A stretch of DNA of 64,000 bases from Agromyces aurantiacus. GTDB taxonomy: Bacteria > Actinomycetota > Actinomycetes > Actinomycetales > Microbacteriaceae. Each line of letters starts with the position of its first letter. Positions within the stretch are counted from its first letter, which is position 1. The notes below the pieces were generated by a model. It was given only the letters and a program-made list of their open reading frames with translations. It had not been told where the DNA came from and made no database searches. This document shows positions 24,802 through 32,824 of the stretch, in pieces. Both the position numbers and the translations under genes were made by a program. The stretch is from NCBI RefSeq assembly GCF_016907355.1, contig NZ_JAFBBW010000001.1:620001-684000 (forward strand), in the 5' to 3' direction.

Positions 24802-25643
24802 GCCGCCTGCGCATCGTGCATCGCACCGGGTTCGACTACGCCGAGCCCGCGACGGCGTCGTACAACGAGGCGCGCATGCTGCCGCACTCGGGTGGCGAGC
24901 AGTTCGTGCTGCACGCCGCGCTCGACATCCGTCCGGGTGCGACGCAGCACGCCTACCTCGACTACTGGGGCACGCGCGTGTCGACGTTCGAGGTGCTGAC
25001 CCCGCACCGCGAGCTCTCGGTCACCGCGACGAGCGTCGTCGAGGTGCGCCCGCTGCCCGGCCGCCGACCGGAGCCGACCTGGGCCGAGCTCGCCGCCATC
25101 CGCACCTCGAGCGTGCCGTTCGTCGAGTTCACCACCCAGACGGATGCCACGCAGCCGCCGCCCGAGGTCGCCGCGCTCGCCGCGGAGATCGCCGCCGAGG
25201 GGATGCCCGTCGGCGAGACCGCGCTCGAGATCTCGCGCGCGATCGGCGACGCGGTCGAGTACGTCACGGGCGTCACGGGCGTGAACTCGACGGCCCGCGA
25301 GGCGTGGGCCGAGCGCAAGGGCGTGTGCCAGGACATGGCGCACCTCGCGATCGGGGCGCTGCGCTCGGTCGGCATCCCCGCACGGTACGCGTCGGGCTAC
25401 CTCCATCCCGATCGCGAGGCCCCGGTCGGCGTGACCGTCACGGGCGAGTCGCACGCGTGGGTCGAGTGGTTCGCCGGCTCGTGGCGCGGCTACGACCCGA
25501 CCAACCTCGCCGAGGTCGGCGAGCTGCACGTGCTCGTGGGCCGCGGCCGCGATTACGGCGACGTGCCGCCGCTGCGCGGGGTGTACGCGGGCCCCGGCGC
25601 ATCCGAGCTCTTCGTCTCGGTCGAGGTGACCCGCGAGGCCTGA
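24798..25643 (+). CDS. Transglutaminase-like cysteine peptidase-fold protein
   Basis: 281 aa. An N-terminal beta domain (RIVHRTGFDYAEPATASYNEARM) is followed by the transglutaminase core with the catalytic triad Cys (RKGVCQDMAHLAIGALRS), His (TGESHAWVEWF) and Asp (GYDPTN). Members may cleave or transfer amide bonds. In the ATP-grasp/alpha-E context it is predicted to trim or ligate the peptide made by the ATP-grasp enzyme. The GTG start overlaps the alpha-E stop (GTGA). No signal peptide, so it is cytoplasmic. A long hairpin lies 29 bp after its stop. Confidence 0.92.
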   Translation: MSRLRIVHRTGFDYAEPATASYNEARMLPHSGGEQFVLHAALDIRPGATQHAYLDYWGTRVSTFEVLTPHRELSVTATSVVEVRPLPGRRPEPTWAELAAIRTSSVPFVEFTTQTDATQPPPEVAALAAEIAAEGMPVGETALEISRAIGDAVEYVTGVTGVNSTAREAWAERKGVCQDMAHLAIGALRSVGIPARYASGYLHPDREAPVGVTVTGESHAWVEWFAGSWRGYDPTNLAEVGELHVLVGRGRDYGDVPPLRGVYAGPGASELFVSVEVTREA

Positions 25644-25672
25644 GCGGATGTCGCGTGGCGCGCACTGCTCGG

Positions 25673-25749
25673 CCCCCGAGCGCGTGCACATCCGACGAGC
25701 GCAATTGCTTGCCCGAACACGATGGTCGGATGTACACGCGCTCGCGGGG
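25673..25749. repeat. Long hairpin (20-bp arms plus CCCC/GGGG, 28-nt loop) after the transglutaminase gene
   Basis: CGAGCGCGTGCACATCCGAC (25677-25696) pairs with 25725-25744 with one mismatch; the flanking C and G runs extend the stem past a bulge. The loop contains GCAATTGC, rare in this GC-rich DNA. It ends the ATP-grasp operon and may be a terminator or dispersed repeat. Confidence 0.85.
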
Positions 25750-25827
25750 ATGAGGCGAGGAGAAGTCCGTGCGCGGTGGAGGGCGCGTGCGGTCCGGCGT
25801 CGTCCCGCTGGGTGACAGGATGAGCGC

Positions 25828-26676
25828 ATGCCGACGTTCACCGACCCGCACGGGGTGCGCATCCACTACGAGCACTGGCGCGTGCCGGAGCCGACCGCGG
25901 TCGTGCAGCTCGTGCACGGCGTCGGCGAGCACATCGGACGGTACGGCGAGCTCGTCGCCGCGCTCAACGAGGCGGGCTACTCGGTCTGGGCCGACGACCA
26001 CCGCGGCCACGGCCAGACCGGGTTCGAGCAGCACGGCGGGAACCTCGACCGGATGGGACGGCTCGGGCCGGGCGGCCTGCGCGCCGCCATCGACGACGTG
26101 CACCGGTTCACCCGCGTCATCCGCGCGACCGAGGGCGAGAGCGTGCCGCTCGTGCTGCTCGGCCACTCGTGGGGATCGCTCATGGCGCAGATCATCGTGA
26201 ACCGGTTCGCCGAGGACTACGACGCGGTCGTGCTCACCGGCACCGCGTACCGGTTGCCTCCCCACATGGACTCCGGCGACCTCAATCGCCGCCACAAGCA
26301 CCTCGGCACGACGGGGCTCGAGTGGCTCTCGCGCGACCCCGCCGTGGCCGAGGCGTTCGCGAAGGATCCGTACACGACCGCGGTGCCGCTGCAGCAGTTG
26401 TTCGGGCTGATCGAGTCGGCGCGGCTCCTCGGCCGCCCCGCGAGGAACCTGCCCGCCGAGCTGCCGCTGCTCATCATGGTCGGCTCCGACGACACGCTGG
26501 GCGGCGAGCAGAGCGCGGTCAAGCTCGCGAACGCGTACGCGCGTCGCTCGGGCCTCGCCGACGTGACCCTCGTGGTCTACCCGGGAGCCCGGCACGAGGT
26601 CTTCAACGAGACCAACCGCGAGGAGGTCCGGTCCGACCTCGTGCGCTGGCTCGACGAGCGGTTCGCGGTCGACTGA
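25828..26676 (+). CDS. Alpha/beta hydrolase, monoacylglycerol-lipase-like
   Basis: 282 aa, cytoplasmic. Catalytic triad: Ser114 in LLGHSWGSLMA, Asp in MVGSDDTLGGE, His in GARHEVFNETN. The early VQLVHGVGEHIGRYGELVAALNEAGYSVWADDHRGHG is the signature of the serine aminopeptidase S33 / monoacylglycerol lipase group (Hydrolase_4). The trailing motif fits lysophospholipase or monoglyceride lipase activity. A -10-like CAGGAT ends 6 nt before the ATG. It is monocistronic, convergent with a phosphatase gene. Confidence 0.9.
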   Translation: MPTFTDPHGVRIHYEHWRVPEPTAVVQLVHGVGEHIGRYGELVAALNEAGYSVWADDHRGHGQTGFEQHGGNLDRMGRLGPGGLRAAIDDVHRFTRVIRATEGESVPLVLLGHSWGSLMAQIIVNRFAEDYDAVVLTGTAYRLPPHMDSGDLNRRHKHLGTTGLEWLSRDPAVAEAFAKDPYTTAVPLQQLFGLIESARLLGRPARNLPAELPLLIMVGSDDTLGGEQSAVKLANAYARRSGLADVTLVVYPGARHEVFNETNREEVRSDLVRWLDERFAVD

Positions 26677-26694
26677 GCCGGATGCCCGCGCCGG

Positions 26695-27318
26695 TCAGTA
26701 CGCCCGCGGCGGCACGTTGAACCCGAGCAGCCGGGCCTGCCGGCGCCCCTCGAGCTCCTCGAAGCGCACCTCGGTCAGCGCGCAGTTCTCGACGGCGGGG
26801 AGCAGGTCGCGGTAGCGGTCGGGATCGATGCCGAGCAGTTCGCAGAGCACGAGCCGCATGAGGGTCGCGTGCGTGACCACGAGCACTCGGCCGTGCGGGA
26901 ACTCGTCGACGAGCTCGAGCAGCGCCGGCAGCGCGCGAGCGGCGCCCTCCACGCCCGACTCGCCCGCGGGCATCGGCTGGCGGGCCGGATGGCGCTGGAA
27001 GGCCAGCCACTCGGCCGGCATCCGCTCGTCGAGCTCGGCGGGAGTGAGCCCCTCGCCCGACCCGAAGTCGATCTCCACGAGGCGGGGCTCGATGCGCACG
27101 TCGAGCCCCGTGGCATCCGCCGCCGGCTTCGCCGTGAGCCGAGCCCGCTGCAGCGGCGATGCCACGATCGCCGACAGGCGTGCGCGCGGCGCCCACGCGC
27201 CGAGCTCGTCGGCCTGCACGAGTCCGTGGTCGGTGAGCGCGACGTCGGACGAGCCGGCGTAGCGGTGCTCGGCGTGCCAGACGGTCTCGCCGTGGCGTGC
27301 CAGGAACAGCGTGGTCAT
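26695..27318 (-). CDS. Histidine phosphatase superfamily protein (phosphoglycerate-mutase-like)
   Basis: 207 aa. The phospho-accepting His lies in FLARHGETVWHAEHRY; the second His is in VLVVTHATLMRLVL, with the acidic proton donor in FGSGEGLTPAELDER. Family members remove phosphate from sugars, nucleotides or small metabolites. The lack of mutase-specific inserts suggests a phosphatase. Substrate unknown. It is divergent from the lipoate-ligase-like gene across a 103-bp gap. Confidence 0.9.
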   Translation of the reverse strand: MTTLFLARHGETVWHAEHRYAGSSDVALTDHGLVQADELGAWAPRARLSAIVASPLQRARLTAKPAADATGLDVRIEPRLVEIDFGSGEGLTPAELDERMPAEWLAFQRHPARQPMPAGESGVEGAARALPALLELVDEFPHGRVLVVTHATLMRLVLCELLGIDPDRYRDLLPAVENCALTEVRFEELEGRRQARLLGFNVPPRAY

Positions 27319-27421
27319 CGCGCACCCCCGTGGTCTCGTCGTGCCCGCGAGCCGGTCGTCCGGCGGGGCGGGGCACCACTGGGCCGAGCCTACGCCGCGC
27401 CGCATCCGTAGGCTGGGGTCC

Positions 27422-28471
27422 ATGCACGGTGAGTACAAGGTCCCCGGCGGCAAGCTCGTGGTCGTCGACTTCGACGTCGAAGGCGGCGCCATCCGCAACG
27501 TGCGCGTCGCGGGCGACTTCTTCCTCGAACCCGACGAGGCGCTCGACGACATCAACGCGGCGATCGAGGGCCTGCCCGCGGCATCCGACGCCAAGCAGAT
27601 CGCCGCGGCGATCACCAAGGGGCTCCGCGCCGACGCCGTCATGCTCGGCTTCTCGGCCGAGGCGGTGGCCGTCGCCGTGCGCCGGGCGCTGACCGATGCC
27701 ACGACCTGGGCCGACTACGAGTGGGAGATCGTGCACGACCCCGCCGTGCCGCCCCGCCTCCACCTCGCGCTCGACGAGGTGCTCGCGACGCGCGTCGGCG
27801 AGGGTCGCCGCAAGCCCACGCTGCGCTTCTGGGAGTGGGAGGAGTCGGCCGTCGTCATCGGCTCGTTCCAGTCGGTCAAGAACGAGGTCGACCCGGATGG
27901 CGCGGCCCGCTACGGCTTCGACGTCGTGCGGCGCATCTCGGGCGGCGGCGCGATGATGATGGAGAAGGGCAACGTCGTCACGTACTCGCTCTACGTGCCG
28001 GCCGAGCTCGTGCAGGGCATGAGCTTCGCCGACTCGTACGCGTTCCTCGACGACTGGGTGCTGCAGGGGCTGCGCTCGCTCGGGATCGACGCGACGTACC
28101 AGCCGCTCAACGACATCGCGAGCCCGGCCGGCAAGATCGGCGGCGCCGCGCAGAAGCGCCTCGGCTCGGGCGGAGTGCTGCATCACGTGACGATGGCGTA
28201 CGACCTCGATAACGCGAAGATGCTCGAGGTGCTGCGCATCGGCCGCGAGAAGATCAGCGACAAGGGCATCGCGTCGGCGGCCAAGCGCGTCGACCCGCTG
28301 CGCTCGCAGACGGGCCTCCCTCGCGCCGAGGTCATCGAGCGGCTCAAGGAGACGTTCGCCGACCTGTACGGTGCGACGCCGGGCGAGGTGACGCCCGACG
28401 AGCTCGCCGAGGCCGAGGCGCTCGTCGCCTCGAAGTTCGCGACGCCCGACTGGCTGAACCGCGTGCCCTGA
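27422..28471 (+). CDS. Lipoate-protein ligase A family protein with the accessory domain at the N-terminus
   Basis: 349 aa. Residues about 1-85 (MHGEYKVPGGKLVVVDFDVE, NVRVAGDFFLEP) match the small accessory domain of lipoate ligases (LplB-like, C-terminal in E. coli LplA). Residues about 100-340 are the catalytic biotin/lipoate ligase fold with VVRRISGGGAMMMEKGNVVTYS, and the lysine loop NDIASPAGKIGGAAQKR. It would activate lipoate or octanoate and attach it to E2/H proteins, or act as an octanoyl/lipoyl transferase. The start is 7 nt after a -10-like TAGGCT, so probably leaderless. It is monocistronic, with a long hairpin downstream. Confidence 0.88.
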   Translation: MHGEYKVPGGKLVVVDFDVEGGAIRNVRVAGDFFLEPDEALDDINAAIEGLPAASDAKQIAAAITKGLRADAVMLGFSAEAVAVAVRRALTDATTWADYEWEIVHDPAVPPRLHLALDEVLATRVGEGRRKPTLRFWEWEESAVVIGSFQSVKNEVDPDGAARYGFDVVRRISGGGAMMMEKGNVVTYSLYVPAELVQGMSFADSYAFLDDWVLQGLRSLGIDATYQPLNDIASPAGKIGGAAQKRLGSGGVLHHVTMAYDLDNAKMLEVLRIGREKISDKGIASAAKRVDPLRSQTGLPRAEVIERLKETFADLYGATPGEVTPDELAEAEALVASKFATPDWLNRVP

Positions 28472-28518
28472 CCCGCGCCTCGCGGGCCCGGCCCCCTCGC
28501 CCTGTCTCGTCCAGAACG

Positions 28519-28584
28519 GCGGATATACGATCCGGCGCGCCGCTGGAAGGGCCGAGATGACGGGGTGGCGGATCGTATATCCGC
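28519..28584. repeat. Intergenic hairpin with AT-containing 16-bp perfect arms
   Basis: GCGGATATACGATCCG (28519-28534) and CGGATCGTATATCCGC (28569-28584) pair perfectly, extended by two further pairs, around a 34-nt loop. It begins 48 bp after the lipoate-ligase-like gene. TATA-containing arms are striking in 72% GC DNA. A terminator, operator or repeat are all possible. Confidence 0.85.
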
Positions 28585-28667
28585 TGAAATGAACCGGCGA
28601 GGGGCGCGGGGCGGTCGCTGGGGAAGCCCTGAACGTGAGCCGACGTCGGTCCGTCTAGAATCGCCGG

Positions 28668-28988
28668 GTGGACTGGTGGATGATCCTCCTCATCGGAGGC
28701 GCGGTGATCGCGCTCGGCGCGCTCGCGGTGCGCCTCGGGTGGATCGACCTGTCCGACAAGACCAAGCGCGGCAAGCCGTCGGGCGCCGCGGTCATGATGA
28801 TCGGCGACGAGGTCTTCGCGCCGCGCAAGTACGAGGCGCAGGTCGAGGTCGACCGCCAGGCCCGCCTGCCGGTGCCGGCGCCCGTCCCCGGCGACGGCGA
28901 CAAGGGCATCGCCTTCGCGGCGGCCGACGCGGCCGACGACGACCCCGACCGGTTCCGCGGCCGCATCCGGCTCGACGTCGACCGCTGA
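28668..28988 (+). CDS. Small single-pass membrane protein
   Basis: 106 aa. One N-terminal helix (WWMILLIGGAVIALGALAVRLGWI) is followed by a cytoplasmic or external polar region ending in FRGRIRLDVDR. Similar short proteins (Pro/Asp-rich with a single membrane anchor) are common next to housekeeping genes in actinobacteria, but none has a known function. The GTG start lies 6 nt after TAGAAT, a near-consensus -10, which argues that the ORF is transcribed, without a leader. Confidence 0.75.
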   Translation: MDWWMILLIGGAVIALGALAVRLGWIDLSDKTKRGKPSGAAVMMIGDEVFAPRKYEAQVEVDRQARLPVPAPVPGDGDKGIAFAAADAADDDPDRFRGRIRLDVDR

Positions 28989-29031
28989 GCCGCGCGACGG
29001 CAGCCCGCGGGCGCCGCGCCGCCGGATGACC

Positions 29032-29076
29032 CGCCGCCGCGCGATGCGCCGCCGCGCGATGCGCCGCTACGCGTCG
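29032..29076. repeat. Three 15-bp tandem repeats at the end of the flavodoxin gene
   Basis: CGCCGCCGCGCGATG is repeated exactly at 29032-29046 and 29047-29061; a diverged third copy (29062-29076) overlaps the last codons of the flavodoxin gene on the minus strand. This is a candidate variable-number locus. Confidence 0.8.
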
Positions 29077-29570
29077 ATGAGCGTCGCGCCCCAGGCGCGC
29101 GCCCGCTCGAGCTCGCCGTCGGCGATCGGCCCGGAGTACCCGTGCACCCCGAACGTCGCGGGCCGGTCGACGGGGCGGAACCCCTTCGCGACGAGCCGCT
29201 TGAGCGCCTTCTTCGCCGCCGACCCGGGCAGCCGCGGCGCGACCGTCCGAGTGTCGAACGTGGCGACGGCGACCGCCGAGGCCGGCGGCGCGAGCTGCTC
29301 GAGCCACTCGCGGATCCCGCGGGCCGGGATGCGCGTCGCGCCCTGCTGACGGGCCGACTCCCGGGTCGAGCCGGTCGTCATCGAGAACGCGTGCGTCGGG
29401 CCGCCGACGACGAGCAGGTCCACCTCGGGGTCGATCGCCGCGGGCGCGTCGGCCGCCTCGACGAGGTCGACCTCGTCGACGCCGGCGCCGGCGCGGAGCC
29501 CCTCGGCCACCGCCGCCGCGAGCTCGCCCGTGTTGCCCCAGATCGTCTCGTACACCACCAGTGCGCGCAT
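29067..29570 (-). CDS. Flavodoxin-domain protein
   Basis: 167 aa. The FMN phosphate loop YETIWGNTGELAAAVAEGL at the N-terminus and GGPTHAFSMTT in the middle define a flavodoxin fold. It is an electron carrier, or a menaquinone/quinone reductase-like protein; no partner gene is nearby. The ATG at 29570 has no clear ribosome site. It is divergent from the DNA methyltransferase gene with a 129-bp gap. Confidence 0.85.
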   Translation of the reverse strand: MRALVVYETIWGNTGELAAAVAEGLRAGAGVDEVDLVEAADAPAAIDPEVDLLVVGGPTHAFSMTTGSTRESARQQGATRIPARGIREWLEQLAPPASAVAVATFDTRTVAPRLPGSAAKKALKRLVAKGFRPVDRPATFGVHGYSGPIADGELERARAWGATLIDA

Positions 29571-29699
29571 GGTCCCGTCCCGTCCGCGTCGCGTGCCTCC
29601 ACCCGTGCGACAGGGTACGGCGACGGAGACGGCGAGCGCGGGACCTTCGGCCGGTCGCGCCGCACGGGCCGACGCGGCATCCGCTGGCAGACTTGACCG

Positions 29700-30617
29700 G
29701 TGGCCGCCGACGAACCCGACCGCGTCATCCACGCCGACAACCTCGACGTGCTGCCGACGCTTCCCGACGGTCGCTTCACGCTCGTCTACCTCGACCCGCC
29801 CTTCAACACGGGGCGCAGCCAGGCGCGCCAGGCCACCCGGCACGTGCGGCAGGGCGGGGCGGATGACGCGGGCCCCGTGCCATTCGAGGGCACCGCCGGG
29901 GACGCGGGCACGCGCGGCCGGTCGGGCGCCGGCACGATCACGGGCTTCGGCGGCCGGCAGTACGAGCGCATCCGCGGCGACCTGCTCCGCTACGACGACC
30001 GGTTCGACGACTACTGGGGCTTCCTCGAGCCGCGGCTCGCGGAGGCGTGGCGGCTCCTCGCCGACGACGGCACGCTCTACCTGCACCTGGACTACCGCGA
30101 GGCGCACTACGCGAAGGTGCTGCTCGACGCGCTGTTCGGCCGCGAGTGCTTCCTCAACGAGCTCATCTGGGCGTACGACTACGGCGGCAAGACGAAGCGG
30201 CGCTGGCCGACCAAGCACGACACGATCCTCGTGTACGTCAAGGACCCCGAGGCGTACTTCTTCGACTCCGAGGCCGTCGACCGCGAGCCGTACATGGCGC
30301 CGGGCCTCGTCACGCCCGAGAAGGTCGAGCGCGGCAAGCTGCCGACCGACGTGTGGTGGCACACGATCGTGTCGCCGACCGGCCGCGAGAAGACGGGCTA
30401 CCCGACGCAGAAACCCGAGGGCGTGCTGCGGCGGATCGTGCAGGCGTCCAGCCGACCGGGCGATTGGGTGCTCGACGCGTTCGCGGGGTCAGGCACGACC
30501 GGCGCGGTGGCCCGCGGGCTCGGGCGCCGCTTCGTGCTCGTCGACGAGCACGCCGACGCGATCGAGGTCATGCGCCGCCGGTTCGCGGATGCCGCGGGCG
30601 TGCGCTTCGAGGCCTGA
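29700..30617 (+). CDS. Orphan site-specific DNA methyltransferase (N6-adenine/N4-cytosine, beta-type order)
   Basis: 305 aa. The catalytic motif IV is DPPFNTG at residue 32, ahead of the AdoMet motif FAGSGTTG near residue 261, i.e. the beta-class order. It falls in the N6_N4 methylase family (PF01555 style): NELIWAYDYGGKTKRRWPTKHDTILVYVKD and TQKPEGVLRRIVQASSRPGD are typical. A low-complexity insert spans about residues 43-80. No restriction endonuclease or specificity gene is next to it, so it is probably an orphan regulator-type methylase. GTG start follows CAGACT by 6 nt. Its last 129 bp overlap the acyltransferase gene on the other strand. Confidence 0.88.
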   Translation: MAADEPDRVIHADNLDVLPTLPDGRFTLVYLDPPFNTGRSQARQATRHVRQGGADDAGPVPFEGTAGDAGTRGRSGAGTITGFGGRQYERIRGDLLRYDDRFDDYWGFLEPRLAEAWRLLADDGTLYLHLDYREAHYAKVLLDALFGRECFLNELIWAYDYGGKTKRRWPTKHDTILVYVKDPEAYFFDSEAVDREPYMAPGLVTPEKVERGKLPTDVWWHTIVSPTGREKTGYPTQKPEGVLRRIVQASSRPGDWVLDAFAGSGTTGAVARGLGRRFVLVDEHADAIEVMRRRFADAAGVRFEA

Positions 30618-31625
30618 CGCGAGCCGTTCGCCCTTGGGGTCCGGCGCGTTCCCGGCCGACGCGCGCTGCCGCGGCACGCCGCACAGGATCGGCGCGAGCG
30701 GCGTGACGAGCAGCACCATCGCCGCCGACCACGTCACCACGAGCGCGACCGCGAACGCGAGCCACGGCGCGGCCTCGAGACGCCGCATGACGAGCAGGAC
30801 GGCGGCGTGCGTGAGTACGACGGCGAAGCCGCAGAGCGCCAGCCGCGACACGAGCGCGCCGGTCCGCTCGGCGGCGCGATCGCCGAGCCGCGAGAGCGCG
30901 CGGTCGACGGCGCCGCGCGCGACGAGGATGAGCCCGCACGACACGAGGATCGCCGAGACGACGCTCACGACGGGCGTGCCGAAGTCGCCCTGCTTCAGGT
31001 CGAGCGGCGCCGACGCGCCCGACGCGATGAGCACCGCCGCGAGGGCGAGCATCGCCGCGCCGGTGCGCACGGGGCGCGCGAGGTGATCGCGGACGGCGCG
31101 GAGCGTACGCCCGGCGACGACGAACACGACGCAGGCCAGGCCTACCGCCGCATCGAGGGGCACATCCGCGAGGGCTCGTCCGGCGATCCCGCCCGCGGCG
31201 AGCAGCAGGAGGGCCACGCCCCATTGCCCTGCGAGCGGCATCCGATCGAGCACGGCCGCCCCCGCGACGGCGACGAAGAACGCGGTCACGAACCAGAATG
31301 CGGTGAATCCGCGCGGCAGCGCGGTGCCGCCCGCGAGCAGCCGGAGCGGCTGGTCGACGGCGCCCAGCGCGAGCCCGAGGATGAGCAGCCAGGCCGCGTA
31401 CGGCACCAGGAGGGAGCGCGCGCGTCGCCCGAGGACGGAGCCGAGCCGCGCGGGCCGGCCGGAGCTGAGGTAGCCGCTCAGGACGAAGAAGACCGGCACG
31501 TGCCACGTGTACGTCGCGAGCCGCACGGCAGGCTCGAACCACACGTGACCCGCCACCACGGCCACGATCGCGAGGATCCGGACCACGTCGACCGACGCGT
31601 CCCGGCGCGCGACCTGCTGCACCAT
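30489..31625 (-). CDS. Acyltransferase family 3 membrane protein
   Basis: 378 aa with about ten membrane helices. The family signature is at the start: DVVRILAIVAVVAGHVWFEP, with the conserved His, then VFFVLSGYLSSGR. Members transfer acetyl or other acyl groups to surface carbohydrates. The membrane part ends near residue 325, and the last ~42 residues (ending AGHRAGRA) are antisense to the methyltransferase 3' end, so they may be an accidental extension. The start lies 8 nt after TAGCCT. The acceptor glycan is unknown. Confidence 0.85.
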   Translation of the reverse strand: MVQQVARRDASVDVVRILAIVAVVAGHVWFEPAVRLATYTWHVPVFFVLSGYLSSGRPARLGSVLGRRARSLLVPYAAWLLILGLALGAVDQPLRLLAGGTALPRGFTAFWFVTAFFVAVAGAAVLDRMPLAGQWGVALLLLAAGGIAGRALADVPLDAAVGLACVVFVVAGRTLRAVRDHLARPVRTGAAMLALAAVLIASGASAPLDLKQGDFGTPVVSVVSAILVSCGLILVARGAVDRALSRLGDRAAERTGALVSRLALCGFAVVLTHAAVLLVMRRLEAAPWLAFAVALVVTWSAAMVLLVTPLAPILCGVPRQRASAGNAPDPKGERLASGLEAHARGIREPAAHDLDRVGVLVDEHEAAPEPAGHRAGRA

Positions 31626-31731
31626 ACGGCCTCAGGCTAGGACCGCGACCTCCGAGGCGCGTGGGCGCCGCCTGAGTGCCCGGTGGACGGGCGTGTCGCC
31701 GGCCGGCTGCGGTCCTCCCGCGCCCGGCGGC

Positions 31732-32757
31732 CTAGGCGGAGGAACGGCGCACGAGGTAGGTCGGCATGATGTTGCGGTGCGGCACCTGCTCTCCGGAGAG
31801 CAGCCGCAGCAGCAGGTCGGCCATCATGTAGCCCATCTGCTCCGAGGGCTGGTGCACGGTCGTGAGCGGGATCGCCGAGGAGGTCGCCGCGGGGCTGTCG
31901 TCGTACCCGACCACGGCGATGTCGCGCGGCACGGACCGGCCGCGCTCGCGCAGCACCGCGAGCGTGCCGGTCGCCATCAGGTCGCTCGCGACGAAGACGC
32001 CGTCGAGGTCGGGCACGCGATCGAGCAGGCGGCGCGTCGCGTCGACCGCTCCGGAGACCGAGAAGTCGGCGGTCTCGACGGCGTCGTCGCGGAGCCCCGC
32101 GGTCGCCATCGCGCGGCGGAAGCCGGCGAGGCGGTCGACCGCGGCGGGCATGTCGAGCGGGCCCGTGATCGTGCCGATGCGGCGACGGCCGATCGCGAGG
32201 AGGCGCTCGGTCGCGGTCATGCCGCCCTCGAGGTTGTCGACGTCGACGAAGATGTCGTCGTCGCCGATGTTCGGCGGGCGGCCGCCGAACACCATGGGCA
32301 TCTCGTGCGCGGCCTCGTGCAGCGAGTGGTCGCCCTCGTGGTGCGACACGACGAGCGCGCCGTCGACGACCCCCGAGCGCAGGTAGCGCAGCGTCTTGCG
32401 CGTGGGATCGCTCGTGGACAGCAGCAGGTTGAGCAGGTATTCGCTCGTGTCGAGCCGGCGCGTGATGCCCTGCACGATCGCGGCGAAGTACGGGTCGCCG
32501 AAGAACCTCGTCGTGTCCTCGGGCACCACGAGCGCGATCGCCCCCGACGTGCGGCTCGCGAGCGAGCGCGCCGCGCGATTGGGCACGTAGTTGAGCTTCG
32601 CGATCGCCGCGTTGACCGCGCGCACGACCTCGGCGGAGACCTTCGGCGACCCGTTCACGACGCGGCTGACGGTCGCGCGGGACACGTTCGCCTCGCGCGC
32701 CACCATCTCGAGGGTCGGCGCCGACGGCCGCGCCCCGGACCCGATCGCCCCCTGCAT
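31732..32757 (-). CDS. LacI-family repressor, CebR-like, of the beta-glucoside operon
   Basis: 341 aa. The DNA-binding domain reads PTLEMVAREANVSRATVSRV then NGSPKVSAEVVRAV, followed by the hinge with PNRAARSLASRTSG. The ligand domain continues to the C-terminal IAVVGYDDSPAATSS. It lies just after the GH1 glucosidase at the end of the ABC operon, like the cellobiose repressor CebR of Streptomyces. The palindromes TGAGAGCGCTCTCA upstream of the binding-protein gene resemble the CebR box TGGGAGCGCTCCCA. ATG at 32757 is preferred over 32784 because TAGACT ends 7 nt before it (leaderless). Confidence 0.9.
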   Translation of the reverse strand: MQGAIGSGARPSAPTLEMVAREANVSRATVSRVVNGSPKVSAEVVRAVNAAIAKLNYVPNRAARSLASRTSGAIALVVPEDTTRFFGDPYFAAIVQGITRRLDTSEYLLNLLLSTSDPTRKTLRYLRSGVVDGALVVSHHEGDHSLHEAAHEMPMVFGGRPPNIGDDDIFVDVDNLEGGMTATERLLAIGRRRIGTITGPLDMPAAVDRLAGFRRAMATAGLRDDAVETADFSVSGAVDATRRLLDRVPDLDGVFVASDLMATGTLAVLRERGRSVPRDIAVVGYDDSPAATSSAIPLTTVHQPSEQMGYMMADLLLRLLSGEQVPHRNIMPTYLVRRSSA

Positions 32758-32824
32758 GCTCGTCAGTCTATTTGCGAGCGGCATGGGGCGGGCGGAGCCG
32801 GGGGCGTCGGGTCATCGGGCGAGG

